Below are positions 26,118 through 35,867 of a DNA stretch of 64,000 nucleotides, one piece after another. The translations under genes were made by a program, and so were the position numbers. Below the pieces are notes generated by a model. That model was given only the letters and a program-made list of their open reading frames with translations, searched no databases and was not told the origin of the DNA. Every line of letters starts with the position of its first letter. Position 1 is the stretch's first letter. The DNA is from Sorangium aterium. Lineage in GTDB: Bacteria > Myxococcota_A > Polyangia > Polyangiales > Polyangiaceae. The DNA lies in contig NZ_JAQNDK010000001.1 of NCBI RefSeq assembly GCF_028368935.1, positions 1,550,001 through 1,614,000 of the forward strand, written 5' to 3'.

Positions 26118-29100
26118 TCAGCCGTCCTCGGGCCGCGCGCCCACGGAGCACGCGAGGCGCTGGGTCGTTGCCTGCGCTCGCAGCACGCCTTGTCCGGCGC
26201 CGGCGCCGCGCCTCTCCTGCCCGCGCGGGGCCGCCCACCGCGCGACCAGCGCCGCGCCCTCCGCGCGCTCACCGCGCCGCCTCGAGTCGGAGGCCGCGAG
26301 GTGCAGCGCTTCGAGGCAGACGCGCTCGCGCCCCCAACGCACTTGCGCGAGGCCCTGGTTCCCGAGCGCGAGCGCGGGCAGCGCCCTCCCATCGAGGCGC
26401 AGGGAGCGCTCCGGATCGAGCGCAACGAGCGCGCGCCACGCGCCTTTCAGGGCGCGGCAGCGCGCGTCGCTGGCCGCGGTCAGCGTCGCCCAGGGCGCGA
26501 GCGCGACCACCTCGCCCACGGTCCCTCCCATGCGGTCCAGCACCGCCGCGCCCGCGATCTCGAGGGCCGAGCCGTCGAGCACCAGCACGCCGGCCTCGCC
26601 GTCGTCGCGCCACGCGAGGGTCATCGGCCGGCCCCGGAGCTCCTCGCGGTCGAGCGCCACGAGGCGTGCAGGCCGCCGGGGCTCCGGCGTGTGCTCCTCG
26701 ATGGCCACGCGGCGCCGGAGCTCGCCGAGCACGAGCGCGCGGCCCGGACCGAGCAGGAGACCCGGGGCCCGCCCCGGCGCGGTGTCCGCATAACCTCGGC
26801 GCGGCTCGAACGCCGGGAGCGCCTGCGCGCCCTGCGGGCCGAGCAGCAGCTCGCCCGCCTCGGTGAGGACGAGCAGCCCGACCTCGCCGCTCGCGGCGAG
26901 CAGCGGCATCGACGCGCTGCGCTTCCCGCGTTGCCCGCCGCTCAGCGCGAGCTCGGTCGCGTTCAGCCGCAGCGCCTCGCCGCGCAGATCGAACGGCGGG
27001 AGGTAGAGCACGCTGTGCGTCCGGACCGCCGCGACCTTCGGGCCCCCCTTTCCCGGCGCCGCGGCGCCCTTGCCCGACGCCGCGCCGTTGGGCGGCGCCT
27101 CCTCGGGCGCGGCCTCCTCGGCGGGCGGCGCCTCCTCGGCTGGCCGCGCGGCGCGCCCAGGCGCCGGCGCGTCGGCGACGAGCTCGAGCGTCTCGCCATA
27201 CGACGTCGGCACGGTCCATTGCTCCGAGCCAGCCTCGGGCGCTGCGCCCGGGCGCAGCGCCGGCAGCTCGATCGGCGCGCAGGAAAGCGACGGCAGCGCT
27301 GCCGGCGGCTCCTCGATCCGGCCGGCGCCGCCCACGCAAGCCGCCGCGTCCGCCCCGGCATCGCCCGCGCGGCTCGCCTGCGCCGCCCCGCAGCCGAGGC
27401 CCGGCGCGGCGGCGATGGCCGGCGACAGCTCGCCCGCGCCCCAGCCGAGCCGCACCACGCCGCTCAGCGCACACCCGAGCGCGGAGCACCCGCCCTGGAA
27501 CGACGGCGGCGGCACCGGCGAGCGCCCCGCGGCGCGCCACGTCCGGCCGTGATCGAGCGTCTCGTAGAGCTCCGCGCCGGCCGTGACGAGCACGCCGCGG
27601 TCGCCGGTCACCACCATCCCCGCTGGATCCGGCGGCAGGGCGTGCGGCGAGACCGTCCCGTCCTCCGCGATCGTGACGCCCAGGCTCGCCTGCCCGACGG
27701 GATCGGGCCACTCGACCGACGACAGCCACCCGTCGACCCCGCCGTCCTCGCGCGCGCGGAAGCGCCTGTCGACGAGCGCCCGTGTCCCGTCGCGCAGGGG
27801 CGGCGTCCAGTACCAGCCGGGGAGGTGCCCGCGGAGCTCCACGACCCGCGCGCCCCCCTCGTCGCGGCCCCGCGGCGCCCCGGCCGGCGCTGGCAGCCGC
27901 GCGTCTCGCTCGCCCCTCAGCAGCGCGATCGCGCTCCCGTCCCGGCGCGGCGCCCAGCCGACCAGCGTCTGTGACTCGCCGAGCTCGACCGCGTGCTCGA
28001 CCCAGTCGCCCGGGCCGCGCCGCACGCAGATCCTCGGGTGGATCACGACCTCGCCGTAGCGGCGATCTCGCTCCTCGTCGCTGGCGACCCGCGGCGACGC
28101 CGCGCAGCCGCCGACGTAGCCGAGCGCGCCGCCGTCGTCGGCCACGAAGAACCCTTCGTCGCTGAAGGAGCGCTCCATCCGCGGCGCCTCGCCGCGCTCG
28201 GAGCGCAGGACGTAGCTGCCGTAGCCGTCGTAATCGTCCCACACGCAGAGGAAGAGCGGCCCGTCCTCCGCGGGCACCGGCGCGCAGCCCAGCCCCTCCG
28301 GGAGCCAGCCGGAGAACCGCTCGCGCACCGCGCCCGTGCTCACGTCGATCCGCGCGGCGCCGCCCTCGAACACCCCGAGCGCGGTCCCGTCGGGCAAGAG
28401 CGCGCCCGCGGAGACGGCCGCCGCGAGCGGCGCGAGATCGTCGAGGACGGGGGCGTCGCGCGAGGCGGCCTGGGCGCCCGCGAAGTTCAGCTGGAACGAC
28501 CCGCTCGGCCAGCTCGAGCGGAGGTCGCCGTCGGGCCGACCGAGCGAGCCGTCCGGGAGGACGGCCACGCGCCCGAGCGCCGTGTCGAGCGCGAGCGCAT
28601 CCGGGGCGACGCTCAGGGCGCGCACGGCGAGCCCGAGCCGCTGGCCGGCATCGATCCACGTCCTGCCGCCGTCCGCCGTCGTCGCGGCGCGGCCGAAGAC
28701 GTCGAGGCGCGCCGCGCGCGAGGCGTCCAGCGCGGCCAGATCGTGGATGGCCGGCATGTCGAGCGCCCGGCCCCGATCCTCGCCCGGCAGGAGCTCCCGC
28801 GGCCCCTGCTCCAGGAAGACCACGACGCCTCGCAGGCCGTTGTGGGCGCCCCGCACCGCGCCGCCGCCGCCGAGCGCCACCTCCGCGAGCGGCCCCGTGA
28901 AGCCGCGCGAGCGGAACGCCCTGCGCCGGGTCCAGTGCAGGAAGCCCCCGCCGAGGTGGGGCGCGATCGCGAGCGATCCGACGACGGGGTCGCCGGACGC
29001 CCACAGCTCGGCCTCCCACGCCGCCGCGGCGATGCGCCCGTCTCCGCCGAGCTCGATCCGCGCGCCCTCCGTGACGACGCGAGCCGCGACGGCCGCGGCC

Positions 29101-29306
29101 GGTCCGTCGTGCGTCGCCCGGAACACGCCCTCGGAGAGCGCCTGGAAATAGCGCGCCCCCGCCGGGGCAGCGCTGGCGGCGCCGGTCGCGCCCGGCGCAC
29201 GCGCGGCCCGAGCAGCCCCCGCGCCGCTCGCCGGGCTCGGCTCGGGCGCACGCGCGCAGGCGGCCGCGAGGAGAGCCGAGATCAGACCGAGGGAGCGCAC
29301 CAGCAT
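26118..29306 (-). CDS. giant Asp-box lipoprotein, paralogue 3
   Basis: 1062 residues from the ATG at 29304-29306, whose signal ends in LLAAAC (about residue 17). Landmarks match paralogues 1 and 2: GGGFLHWTRRRAFRSRGFTG, the Asp-box-like TADGGRTW after VFGRA, YVGGCAA, CVRRGPGDWVEHAVE, a second Asp-box TLDHGRTWRAA and CSALGCALSGVVRLGWG. The C-terminal part has RWGRERVCLEALHL and closes with RLACSVG. An Ala/Glu/Pro-rich linker lies near residues 730-760. The gene heads the minus-strand run and diverges from mug. Function unknown. Confidence 0.85.
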   Translation of the reverse strand: MLVRSLGLISALLAAACARAPEPSPASGAGAARAARAPGATGAASAAPAGARYFQALSEGVFRATHDGPAAAVAARVVTEGARIELGGDGRIAAAAWEAELWASGDPVVGSLAIAPHLGGGFLHWTRRRAFRSRGFTGPLAEVALGGGGAVRGAHNGLRGVVVFLEQGPRELLPGEDRGRALDMPAIHDLAALDASRAARLDVFGRAATTADGGRTWIDAGQRLGLAVRALSVAPDALALDTALGRVAVLPDGSLGRPDGDLRSSWPSGSFQLNFAGAQAASRDAPVLDDLAPLAAAVSAGALLPDGTALGVFEGGAARIDVSTGAVRERFSGWLPEGLGCAPVPAEDGPLFLCVWDDYDGYGSYVLRSERGEAPRMERSFSDEGFFVADDGGALGYVGGCAASPRVASDEERDRRYGEVVIHPRICVRRGPGDWVEHAVELGESQTLVGWAPRRDGSAIALLRGERDARLPAPAGAPRGRDEGGARVVELRGHLPGWYWTPPLRDGTRALVDRRFRAREDGGVDGWLSSVEWPDPVGQASLGVTIAEDGTVSPHALPPDPAGMVVTGDRGVLVTAGAELYETLDHGRTWRAAGRSPVPPPSFQGGCSALGCALSGVVRLGWGAGELSPAIAAAPGLGCGAAQASRAGDAGADAAACVGGAGRIEEPPAALPSLSCAPIELPALRPGAAPEAGSEQWTVPTSYGETLELVADAPAPGRAARPAEEAPPAEEAAPEEAPPNGAASGKGAAAPGKGGPKVAAVRTHSVLYLPPFDLRGEALRLNATELALSGGQRGKRSASMPLLAASGEVGLLVLTEAGELLLGPQGAQALPAFEPRRGYADTAPGRAPGLLLGPGRALVLGELRRRVAIEEHTPEPRRPARLVALDREELRGRPMTLAWRDDGEAGVLVLDGSALEIAGAAVLDRMGGTVGEVVALAPWATLTAASDARCRALKGAWRALVALDPERSLRLDGRALPALALGNQGLAQVRWGRERVCLEALHLAASDSRRRGERAEGAALVARWAAPRGQERRGAGAGQGVLRAQATTQRLACSVGARPEDG

Positions 29307-29467
29307 CCGGGGAAAGCACGACGGTATCCGTTGTCGCGCCCCCGTCCAGGGTCGATCCACGTCCTCGCCCCCGGCGGCCGCGCCCATCGTCCCCGGCTCC
29401 CGCGCTCCTTCAGGCAGCGCCCGTCGTAAGCTGCAGCCGCGGCGCCCTGCGCCCGCCCGGAAAGCCT

Positions 29468-30046
29468 GTGCACTCCCCTCCCCGACCTCGACGACCCACC
29501 CGCGACGAGCTCCTCGCCGCCGCCGGCAAGACGGTGCCGGACGTCATCGCCCCGGACCTCGATGTCCTCTTCTGCGGCATCAACCCGGGCCTCTACACCG
29601 CCGCCGTCGGGCACAACTTCGCCCGCCCCGGCAACCGGTTCTGGCCGGCGCTGCACGCCGGCGGGTTCACCGATCGCGTGCTCTCCCCGTTCGAGGAGCG
29701 CGAGTTGCTGAAGCTCGGCGTTGGGATCACCAACGTGATCGAGCGCGCGACCGCGTCGGCGGACGAGCTGTCCGCCGAGGAGCTCGCCGCGGGCGGGCGG
29801 CGGCTCGAGGCCACGGTGCGACGCTACCGCCCTCGCTTCCTGGCCGTGCTCGGGATCGGCGCCTACCGAGGCGCGTTCGGCAGGCCTCGCGCCGTGCCCG
29901 GCCCCCAGACAGAGACGCTCGGCGCAACGCGGCTCTGGGTGCTGCCGAACCCCAGCGGGCTCAACGCAAGCTATCAGCCGGACAGGCTCGCGGCGATGTT
30001 CCGCGCCCTCCACGAGGCGGTCACGTCGACCGGGGCCTCGCCGTGA
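29468..30046 (+). CDS. mug: G:T/U mismatch-specific uracil/thymine DNA glycosylase
   Basis: 192 residues. The Mug family is clear from the active-site FCGINPGLYTAAVGHNFARP and the closing loop LPNPSGLNASY. The enzyme removes uracil, thymine or ethenocytosine from mismatches, which matters in a GC-rich genome exposed to cytosine deamination. Length is slightly above E. coli Mug because of an N-terminal extension. The GTG at 29468 is the best start; it has no strong ribosome site, and about 160 bases separate it from the divergent lipoprotein gene. Confidence 0.93.
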   Translation: MHSPPRPRRPTRDELLAAAGKTVPDVIAPDLDVLFCGINPGLYTAAVGHNFARPGNRFWPALHAGGFTDRVLSPFEERELLKLGVGITNVIERATASADELSAEELAAGGRRLEATVRRYRPRFLAVLGIGAYRGAFGRPRAVPGPQTETLGATRLWVLPNPSGLNASYQPDRLAAMFRALHEAVTSTGASP

Positions 30047-30206
30047 GCGGCGAACGCGCGCCGACGCCGATCCCCTGAAAGGCAGGGTCCAGCGTACCGT
30101 CGCCGCCCCACGCGACGTGCGTCGTGCCCCGACTCGGCTCCTCCGCTTCAGGCCAGCTCAGCGGCCGCGATGGCCGACAGACAGGCGGTCTCCCGGCGCG
30201 CGCTCA

Positions 30207-30288
30207 CGGCGTCGCTCGCCGGCGCGCCTACGCGGGCAGCGCGCTCGCGGCGTCGCTCGCCGGCGCGCCTACTCGGGCAGCGCGCTCG
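30207..30288. repeat. 41-base tandem duplication covering a gene's stop codon
   Basis: Two direct copies start at 30207 and 30248 and differ at about one base (TACGCGGG versus TACTCGGG). The second copy contains the stop codon and last codons of the adjacent minus-strand gene, so the duplication has copied the 3' end of that gene. Confidence 0.75.
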
Positions 30289-30775
30289 CCTCCTCCTGAG
30301 GCACCTTCGCGCGCGCCCTGCGGGCCTCTTCCCGGACGGCGGCGAGGCCGGGCGGCCCCTCGGACGATCGCCCGCCGCGGTTGCTCACCGCGGCGAGCCA
30401 CGCGAACGGCGAGTCCGGCGCGCTCTGCGCGACGAGGAGGACGGCGCGGGACGCGTAACGCGCACAGCCGTCCTCGCACACGGGCAGGACGAGGCGGAGC
30501 CCTCCGCCGCCACCTCGGCTCACGAGGGGCGCCACGCGGAGCTCCGCCGGAGGCGGCGACAGCACGGCCATGATCGTGCGCTCCATCAGCTCGACGAACG
30601 TCGCTCCAGACATCGCAGGCGGCTCGGAGGTCGGCGTCCCCGCGCGGTCCGCCGCGTCGAGCCGGCCTGGCGGGAGCGCGAAGAGCCCCGCTCCGTCGGC
30701 CGCCGCCGCTGGCGAAGTCGGCAGCGCGCCCACGAGCGCCCCCACGAACGAAGCCAGCTTGAGTCCGAATCGCAT
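30269..30775 (-). CDS. small secreted protein, unknown function
   Basis: 168 residues from the ATG at 30773-30775, which has GAGGGAG upstream at good spacing. A signal peptide (MRFGLKLASFVGALVGALP) is followed by a mature part that begins about AAADGAG. A conserved-looking core reads VLPVCEDGCARYASRAVLLV and then FAWLAAVSNRG, with one Cys pair that may form a disulphide. No family is recognised. The 3' end is embedded in a 41-base tandem duplication. Confidence 0.68.
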   Translation of the reverse strand: MRFGLKLASFVGALVGALPTSPAAAADGAGLFALPPGRLDAADRAGTPTSEPPAMSGATFVELMERTIMAVLSPPPAELRVAPLVSRGGGGGLRLVLPVCEDGCARYASRAVLLVAQSAPDSPFAWLAAVSNRGGRSSEGPPGLAAVREEARRARAKVPQEEASALPE

Positions 30776-31065
30776 ACGTGCTCCCTCTGCGGCACGTCCA
30801 GCAGGCCCCATGCCAGCCACGCGCGGCCGCCCGCCCCGTCGCGGCGCCCCATCCAGGACGGTCCGCTCCGCTCGCCGCGCGTGACGGATCGCCACAGCGT
30901 GGCGTGCGGAGGCCCGATCCCGCGCGGCCTTGTCGCCGCGCGCTGGAGACGCCGCGGCGAGCCGGAGAGGACTGCTTCGAGCGCGTCGAGCAGGAGAATG
31001 GCCCTCGCCGGCCGAGCGCCGCTTTCGCTTGCCAGAAGGTCCGGGCGCCGTTAACCGTCTTCGTC

Positions 31066-33609
31066 ATGCCCGACCGAAAGCCAGGGCTGAGCCCGCTTCA
31101 GGTGAAGTCCTCGGTCCCGCCGGGCGCTCCCCTCCCGTCCGCTCCTTCCGAGCCCGTGGCGAGCATTCTGCTCGTCGACGATCACCGCGCCAACCTCCTC
31201 GCCCTCGAGGCCGTGCTCGATCCGCTGCGCCAGCGGCTCGTCACCGCGCAATCCGGCGAGGAGGCGCTCGAGCACCTCAACCGCGAGGAGTTCGCGTTGA
31301 TCCTCATGGACGTGAAGATGCGCGGTATCGACGGCTTCGAGACGGCCGCCCGCGTGAGGGGGCTCGATCGGGCGAGGCACACGCCGATTATCTTCATCTC
31401 GGGGCTGCCGGAGGACGAGGACCGACGGTATCGCGGCTATCGCGAGGGCGCGGTCGATTATGTCGTCAAGCCGTTCAATCCCGACATCCTCCGCGCCAAG
31501 GTGGCGGTCTTCGTCGAGCTGCACCGGAGGGCCGAGCAGATCAAGCGGCAGGAGGCCGCGCTCCGCCAGCTGGAGCGCCAGGCGAGCGACGAGGTGTTCC
31601 GGCGCATCATGGACACCAGCATGATGGGCCTGCTCTTCAGCGACTACGAGGGGCGCGTCATCGAGGCGAACGACTGCTTCCTGTCGATGATCGGCTACAC
31701 CCGCGAGGACCTCAAGGCGGGGCTGCTCAGCTGGCAGGAGCTCTCCCCGCCGGAGTACGAGCACGTCCACCACGACGCGGTCAACGAGCTGAGCCTCCAC
31801 GGCGTCACGAAGCAGTTCGAGAAGGAGTACATCCGCAAGGACGGCAAGCGCGTCGCGGTCCTCGTCGGGTCCGCCCGCATCGAGACGCAGCGGCGCAACC
31901 TCACCTACGTGCTCGACATCAGCGAGCGCAAGCGCGCCGAGGCCAACGTCAGCCTCCTCGCCGGCGCGGGCGAGATCCTCTCGTCCTCGCTCGACTTCCG
32001 CGAGACGCTCGGGCAGCTCGCCCGGCTCGTCGTCCCGCTCCTCGCCGACTGGTGCGCCGTGGACATCCAGGGCCAGGACGGCGCGATCCAGCGCGTCGCC
32101 GTCCAGCACACCGACCCTCAGAAGGTGGAGCTCGTCCGCCAGATCGAGCAGATCTATCCTGTCGATCCCGCGGCGAGCCGCGGTGTGCCGAAGGTGCTCC
32201 GGACCGGCGAGGCCGAGTGGGCCTCCGAGATCCCGGACTTCCTGCTCGTCGAGAACGCGCGGGACGAGGAGCACCTCCGGATGGCGCGCGAGCTCGGCCT
32301 CCGGTCGTACCTGGTGGTGCCGCTGGCGGCGCGCGGCCGCGTCCTCGGCGCGATCACGCTCGCGCACGCCGAGTCGGGCCGGAATTACACCAAGGCCGAC
32401 GTGCAGTTCGCCGAGGAGCTCGCCCGGCGCGCCGCCCTCAGCGTCGACAACGCCCTCCTCTTCGAGCGCGAGGTCACCGTGCGCAAGGAGGTCGAGACGC
32501 TCGCGGAGGAGCTGAAGCACAGCGAGGCGCAGTTCCGGCTGCTCGCCGAGACCATGCCGCAGCTCGTGTGGACGAACCGCCCGGACGGCCACCACGAGTA
32601 CTTCAACCGGCGCTGGTACGACTACACGGGGCTCACCGCGGAGGACACCGGCGGCGAGGGCTGGAGCCGGATGATCCACCCCGAGGAGCACGAGCGGGCG
32701 ATCGAGGCCTTCCGGGAGGCGCTCCGCACGGGCGAGCCGTACGAGAGCCAGTGCCGGCTCCGGCGCGCGGACGGCGTGTACCGCTGGTTCATCGGCCGGG
32801 CGGTCGCCGCGCGCGACGGGTCGGGCCGCATCGTCCGCTGGTTCGGCACGTACACGGACATCGACGATCAGAAGCGCGCCGAGGAGGAGCGGCAGCGGCT
32901 CGTCCAGGCGCTGGAGCGCAGCAACAAGGAGCTCGATCAGTTCGCGTACGTCACGAGCCACGACCTCAAGGCGCCGCTCAGGGGCATCGCCAACCTCTCG
33001 CAGTGGATCGAGGAGGACCTCAACGACAAGATGACGGCGGAGAGCCGCAAGCAGCTCGATCTGCTGCGCGGACGCGTCCACCGGCTCGAGAACCTCATCG
33101 ACGGGATCCTGAGCTACTCGCGGGCGGGCCGCGCCCGCGAGAAGCCCGAGGCGATCGACGTCGGCAAGCTCCTCCGGGAGATCATCGAGCTGCTCGCGCC
33201 CCCGCCGGAGACGCGTGTCGAGATTGTCCCCGACATGCCCGTCCTCGTCACGGAGCGCGCTCCGCTCCAGCAGACGTTCCTGAACCTGATCGGCAACGCG
33301 CTGAAGCACGCCGGGGGCACCGATCCGGAGGTCCAGATCAGCGCGCGCGACGCCGGCCCGTTCTGGGAGTTCTCGGTCTCCGACAACGGGGCGGGCATCG
33401 CCCCCGAGTACCACGACCGCATCTGGGGCATCTTTCAGACGCTGAAGGCGCGCGACAAGGTCGAGGGCACCGGCATCGGCCTGTCGGTCGTGCAGAAGAT
33501 CGTCCTGAGCAAGGGCGGGCGCGCCTGGGTCGAGTCCGCCGTCGGCGCCGGCGCCACCTTCCGGTTCACCTGGCCCAAGATCGAGGCCAGAGAGCCTTCA
33601 TCCCCCTGA
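31066..33609 (+). CDS. soluble REC-PAS-GAF-PAS histidine kinase
   Basis: 847 residues and no transmembrane segment. Order: receiver (about 28-150; ILLVDDH, phospho-acceptor in ILMDVKMRG, Lys in VVKPFN), a PAS domain (about 185-310), a GAF domain (about 320-480), a second PAS/PAC (about 500-620; PQLVWTNRPDG), HisKA with His632 in SHDLKAPLRG, and HATPase with NLIGNALKHAG, DNGAGI and GTGIGLSV. An N-terminal receiver on a kinase suggests it is itself controlled by phosphotransfer. Phytochrome-like kinases share the FAYVTSHDLKAPLR box. I chose the ATG at 31066, although no strong ribosome site precedes it. The partner is unknown. Confidence 0.93.
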   Translation: MPDRKPGLSPLQVKSSVPPGAPLPSAPSEPVASILLVDDHRANLLALEAVLDPLRQRLVTAQSGEEALEHLNREEFALILMDVKMRGIDGFETAARVRGLDRARHTPIIFISGLPEDEDRRYRGYREGAVDYVVKPFNPDILRAKVAVFVELHRRAEQIKRQEAALRQLERQASDEVFRRIMDTSMMGLLFSDYEGRVIEANDCFLSMIGYTREDLKAGLLSWQELSPPEYEHVHHDAVNELSLHGVTKQFEKEYIRKDGKRVAVLVGSARIETQRRNLTYVLDISERKRAEANVSLLAGAGEILSSSLDFRETLGQLARLVVPLLADWCAVDIQGQDGAIQRVAVQHTDPQKVELVRQIEQIYPVDPAASRGVPKVLRTGEAEWASEIPDFLLVENARDEEHLRMARELGLRSYLVVPLAARGRVLGAITLAHAESGRNYTKADVQFAEELARRAALSVDNALLFEREVTVRKEVETLAEELKHSEAQFRLLAETMPQLVWTNRPDGHHEYFNRRWYDYTGLTAEDTGGEGWSRMIHPEEHERAIEAFREALRTGEPYESQCRLRRADGVYRWFIGRAVAARDGSGRIVRWFGTYTDIDDQKRAEEERQRLVQALERSNKELDQFAYVTSHDLKAPLRGIANLSQWIEEDLNDKMTAESRKQLDLLRGRVHRLENLIDGILSYSRAGRAREKPEAIDVGKLLREIIELLAPPPETRVEIVPDMPVLVTERAPLQQTFLNLIGNALKHAGGTDPEVQISARDAGPFWEFSVSDNGAGIAPEYHDRIWGIFQTLKARDKVEGTGIGLSVVQKIVLSKGGRAWVESAVGAGATFRFTWPKIEAREPSSP

Positions 33610-33705
33610 TGACCCCGCCTCGAGCGCTGGACAGGCACGGAGCTTGAACAACCTCCTCGGAACACAAGGCGGCTCATCACGGCCGACCTCGAAAGGAGGG
33701 TTCTC

Positions 33706-34278
33706 ATGCTGTCGATGTCCAACCTGCCCAGGCTCTGCCTTGGCGCGCTTGCGCTCTCGCTGTTCACCGCGTGCGCCGCGGCCCCACCCCCGGAGCAGGC
33801 TCACCCCGAGCCGAGGTTGCCCAACCCCGGCCCGGATGGAGTCTACAAGGTCGAATGGCCCGATCTCAGGGAGGGCGAGGATCGGTTCATCGGCCTCACC
33901 CTCGGGGCCGACATCGCCGACGTCTGCCGCCTGCCCAAGACGAGCTTCGCCTTCGACTCCGCCGAGCCGCTGCCGCAGGAGCACGTGGAGCTCCGGGCGC
34001 TCGTCGACTGCCTGCTCTCCTCGGGCCTCCAGGGCGCGAGGATAGAGCTCGTCGGCCGCGCCGATCCGCGCGGCACCCAGGCGTACAACCAGGATCTCTC
34101 GCTCCGCCGCGCCGCGCGGGTGAAGGAGATCCTCGTGAAGGAGGGCATCCCTGCGGATCGCATCACGACGCGCGCGACGGGCGACGCCCAGGCCGTCGGA
34201 GCTCAACCGATGTACTCCTATGGCTATGATCGCAGGGTCGACGTCGCGCTGATCGGCGTCGCCCACGCCCCCCGGTGA
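33706..34278 (+). CDS. OmpA-family peptidoglycan-binding lipoprotein
   Basis: 190 residues with a signal and lipobox LFTAC (about residue 23). The C-terminal OmpA-like domain shows FAFDSAEPL, IELVGRADPRGTQAYNQDLSLRRAARVKE and a final RRVDVAL, the pattern that binds meso-diaminopimelate in peptidoglycan. It resembles Pal and would link outer membrane to cell wall. The ribosome site GGAGGG lies six bases before the ATG. It follows the histidine kinase gene by 97 bases and could be co-transcribed. Confidence 0.9.
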   Translation: MLSMSNLPRLCLGALALSLFTACAAAPPPEQAHPEPRLPNPGPDGVYKVEWPDLREGEDRFIGLTLGADIADVCRLPKTSFAFDSAEPLPQEHVELRALVDCLLSSGLQGARIELVGRADPRGTQAYNQDLSLRRAARVKEILVKEGIPADRITTRATGDAQAVGAQPMYSYGYDRRVDVALIGVAHAPR

Positions 34279-34636
34279 CGCGCGCGCTCGCCCGCTCGGC
34301 GGACGCGGCTCGAAGCCCCTGCCGCAGCGGCGCAGCCGCTGGATCTCCCGCTCTCCGCGGGCCTGCTCTCCCCTCTCCTCCCCTCATCCCATTTCTTCCG
34401 TTGGCGACGGCGCCGCGCGCCACGGCCCTTGGTTCACGGGCGCTCGTCTCATGGCATGCGTTGCGCCCGAGGCGCGTCACGACAGCTGTGGCGTTTCGTC
34501 ACGCTCGCGCCACGGCGAGGATGCGCGGCCTCGGAGATAGGCGCTCTGGACGCGAGCTCTCGGTTGGTCCGGGCCCTGCAATGGTTTCCTGACACGAACC
34601 GGCGGATGTCGTGTCCGTCACGAGGAGACAAGAGCC
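34279..34636 (+). other. 358-base intergenic region, no gene seen
   Basis: Between the OmpA-like gene and the YtxH-like gene on the same strand. It has one cluster of similar TCGTCACG-type words near 34460-34510 but no convincing frame, promoter consensus or hairpin. It presumably holds the promoter of the downstream pair. Confidence 0.35.
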
Positions 34637-35143
34637 ATGACGAACCGAATGAGCAACGCGGTGGGGACTGCGAAGGGTGTGGTCGAGTCGGCGGCTTCCG
34701 GCGCGGGCGTCGCCGCGACGACGGCCAGGACGACGGCGTTCGACGTCGCGAAGGCGATCGCCGGCGTCGCCGCCACGGTCGGGGCGCTCGGCTTCGACGA
34801 CGTGCTCGGCTGGGTCGGGCTCGCGCGCAAGCGGAGCCCGCTCACGGCACTCGGCCTCTTCGGCGCCGGCCTCGCGGTGGGCGCGGGCGTGGCCCTGATG
34901 CTCTCGCCGACGTCGGGCGAGGCGCTGCGCCGCGAGCTCCTGACCCGCCTCGACGGCCTGAAGCGCCAGGCGACCCGCGGGGTCGAGCAGGCCGAGCGCA
35001 AGGTCCAGGACAAGGTCGGCAATGCGGTCGACGCGGTGAAGGGCGCGGTCACGCCGTCCGAGACGAGCTCTGCGAACTCGCATTACGGCATCGAGGGAGC
35101 TGGGCTGTCCCACGGCGGCGAGAGCGGCCATCACCTGAGCTGA
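34637..35143 (+). CDS. YtxH-like small membrane/stress protein
   Basis: 168 residues. A predicted helix-rich N-terminus is followed by one hydrophobic segment LGLFGAGLAVGAGVALMLSP and then a charged amphipathic C-terminal region (RRELLTRLDGLKRQATRG). This is the YtxH/gas-vesicle-like arrangement: a short membrane anchor followed by SGEALRRELL-type helix. Such proteins are often general-stress induced. The start ATG has GAGGAGACAAGAGCC upstream. Ten bases separate its stop from the next gene, so the two form an operon. Confidence 0.75.
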   Translation: MTNRMSNAVGTAKGVVESAASGAGVAATTARTTAFDVAKAIAGVAATVGALGFDDVLGWVGLARKRSPLTALGLFGAGLAVGAGVALMLSPTSGEALRRELLTRLDGLKRQATRGVEQAERKVQDKVGNAVDAVKGAVTPSETSSANSHYGIEGAGLSHGGESGHHLS

Positions 35144-35153
35144 GGCGCTTGCC

Positions 35154-35702
35154 GTGTGGCTCGAAGCCATCATCACGCGGGAGGATCTCGCCCAGCTCCT
35201 GGGCGAGTTCCTCCCTGTGAAGATCCACCTGGACGACGATGAGACGACCGATCGCTGGCTGTACCTGGGCAAGGCGACCCAGATTGCCCTGGCCGATGAC
35301 CTGGGCTTACGGGTCACCTGCCCTGCGGAGCTCCAGTGGTCCATCGCGGGCGTCAACCCCACCATCCGGCTCGACGAGCTCAGGGTGCTGATTTGCCCCG
35401 AGATCATCGAGAGGAACAAGGGGAACGTCCTTGCGTTCAACGTAGAGCTCGAGGAGGCGGACATCCGCGGCATCCCTTCGATCCTCGATCACACCGTCAT
35501 GAAGGCGGTCAACGCGGCGCTCGCGAACAAGCGGCCTGAGTGGAACTTCACGAAGACGCTCACGCACACCGTAGGTCTCCCCTCCAACCTCGATCCCATC
35601 GAGGGGCTGCACATCGGGGTCGCCTGGGGCAAGCGCCGCATCAGTCAGGACGCGCTCGTGCTCGTGGTCTCCTTCAAGCTCAATTTCGTTCGAGGCGATT
35701 GA
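35154..35702 (+). CDS. conserved-looking protein of unknown function
   Basis: 182 residues from a GTG at 35154 that has GAGGCG upstream and lies 10 bases after the YtxH-like gene. The sequence is well ordered and mixed alpha/beta (RWLYLGKATQIALADDLG, IRLDELRVLICPEII, VLAFNVELEEADIRG) with a C-terminal basic strand VLVVSFKLNFVRG. No signal, membrane helix or catalytic motif is seen. I do not recognise the family. The base composition is close to its neighbours, and the operon suggests a role beside the stress protein. Confidence 0.75.
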   Translation: MWLEAIITREDLAQLLGEFLPVKIHLDDDETTDRWLYLGKATQIALADDLGLRVTCPAELQWSIAGVNPTIRLDELRVLICPEIIERNKGNVLAFNVELEEADIRGIPSILDHTVMKAVNAALANKRPEWNFTKTLTHTVGLPSNLDPIEGLHIGVAWGKRRISQDALVLVVSFKLNFVRGD

Positions 35703-35867
35703 GCTCTTGAGCTCCGCCTCTCGATTCCCGACGAGCGCCCCGCCCCCCTCTCGGGTTGGCGGGGCGCGTTGCTCGAGCGTCCTTGTGTCCGGAAACACGC
35801 TCGCCCCTTACCTCCCGAGCCCGGAGGGGGCCGGGCATCCCGCCGAGCCCCCCACCATCGGTCGCCA

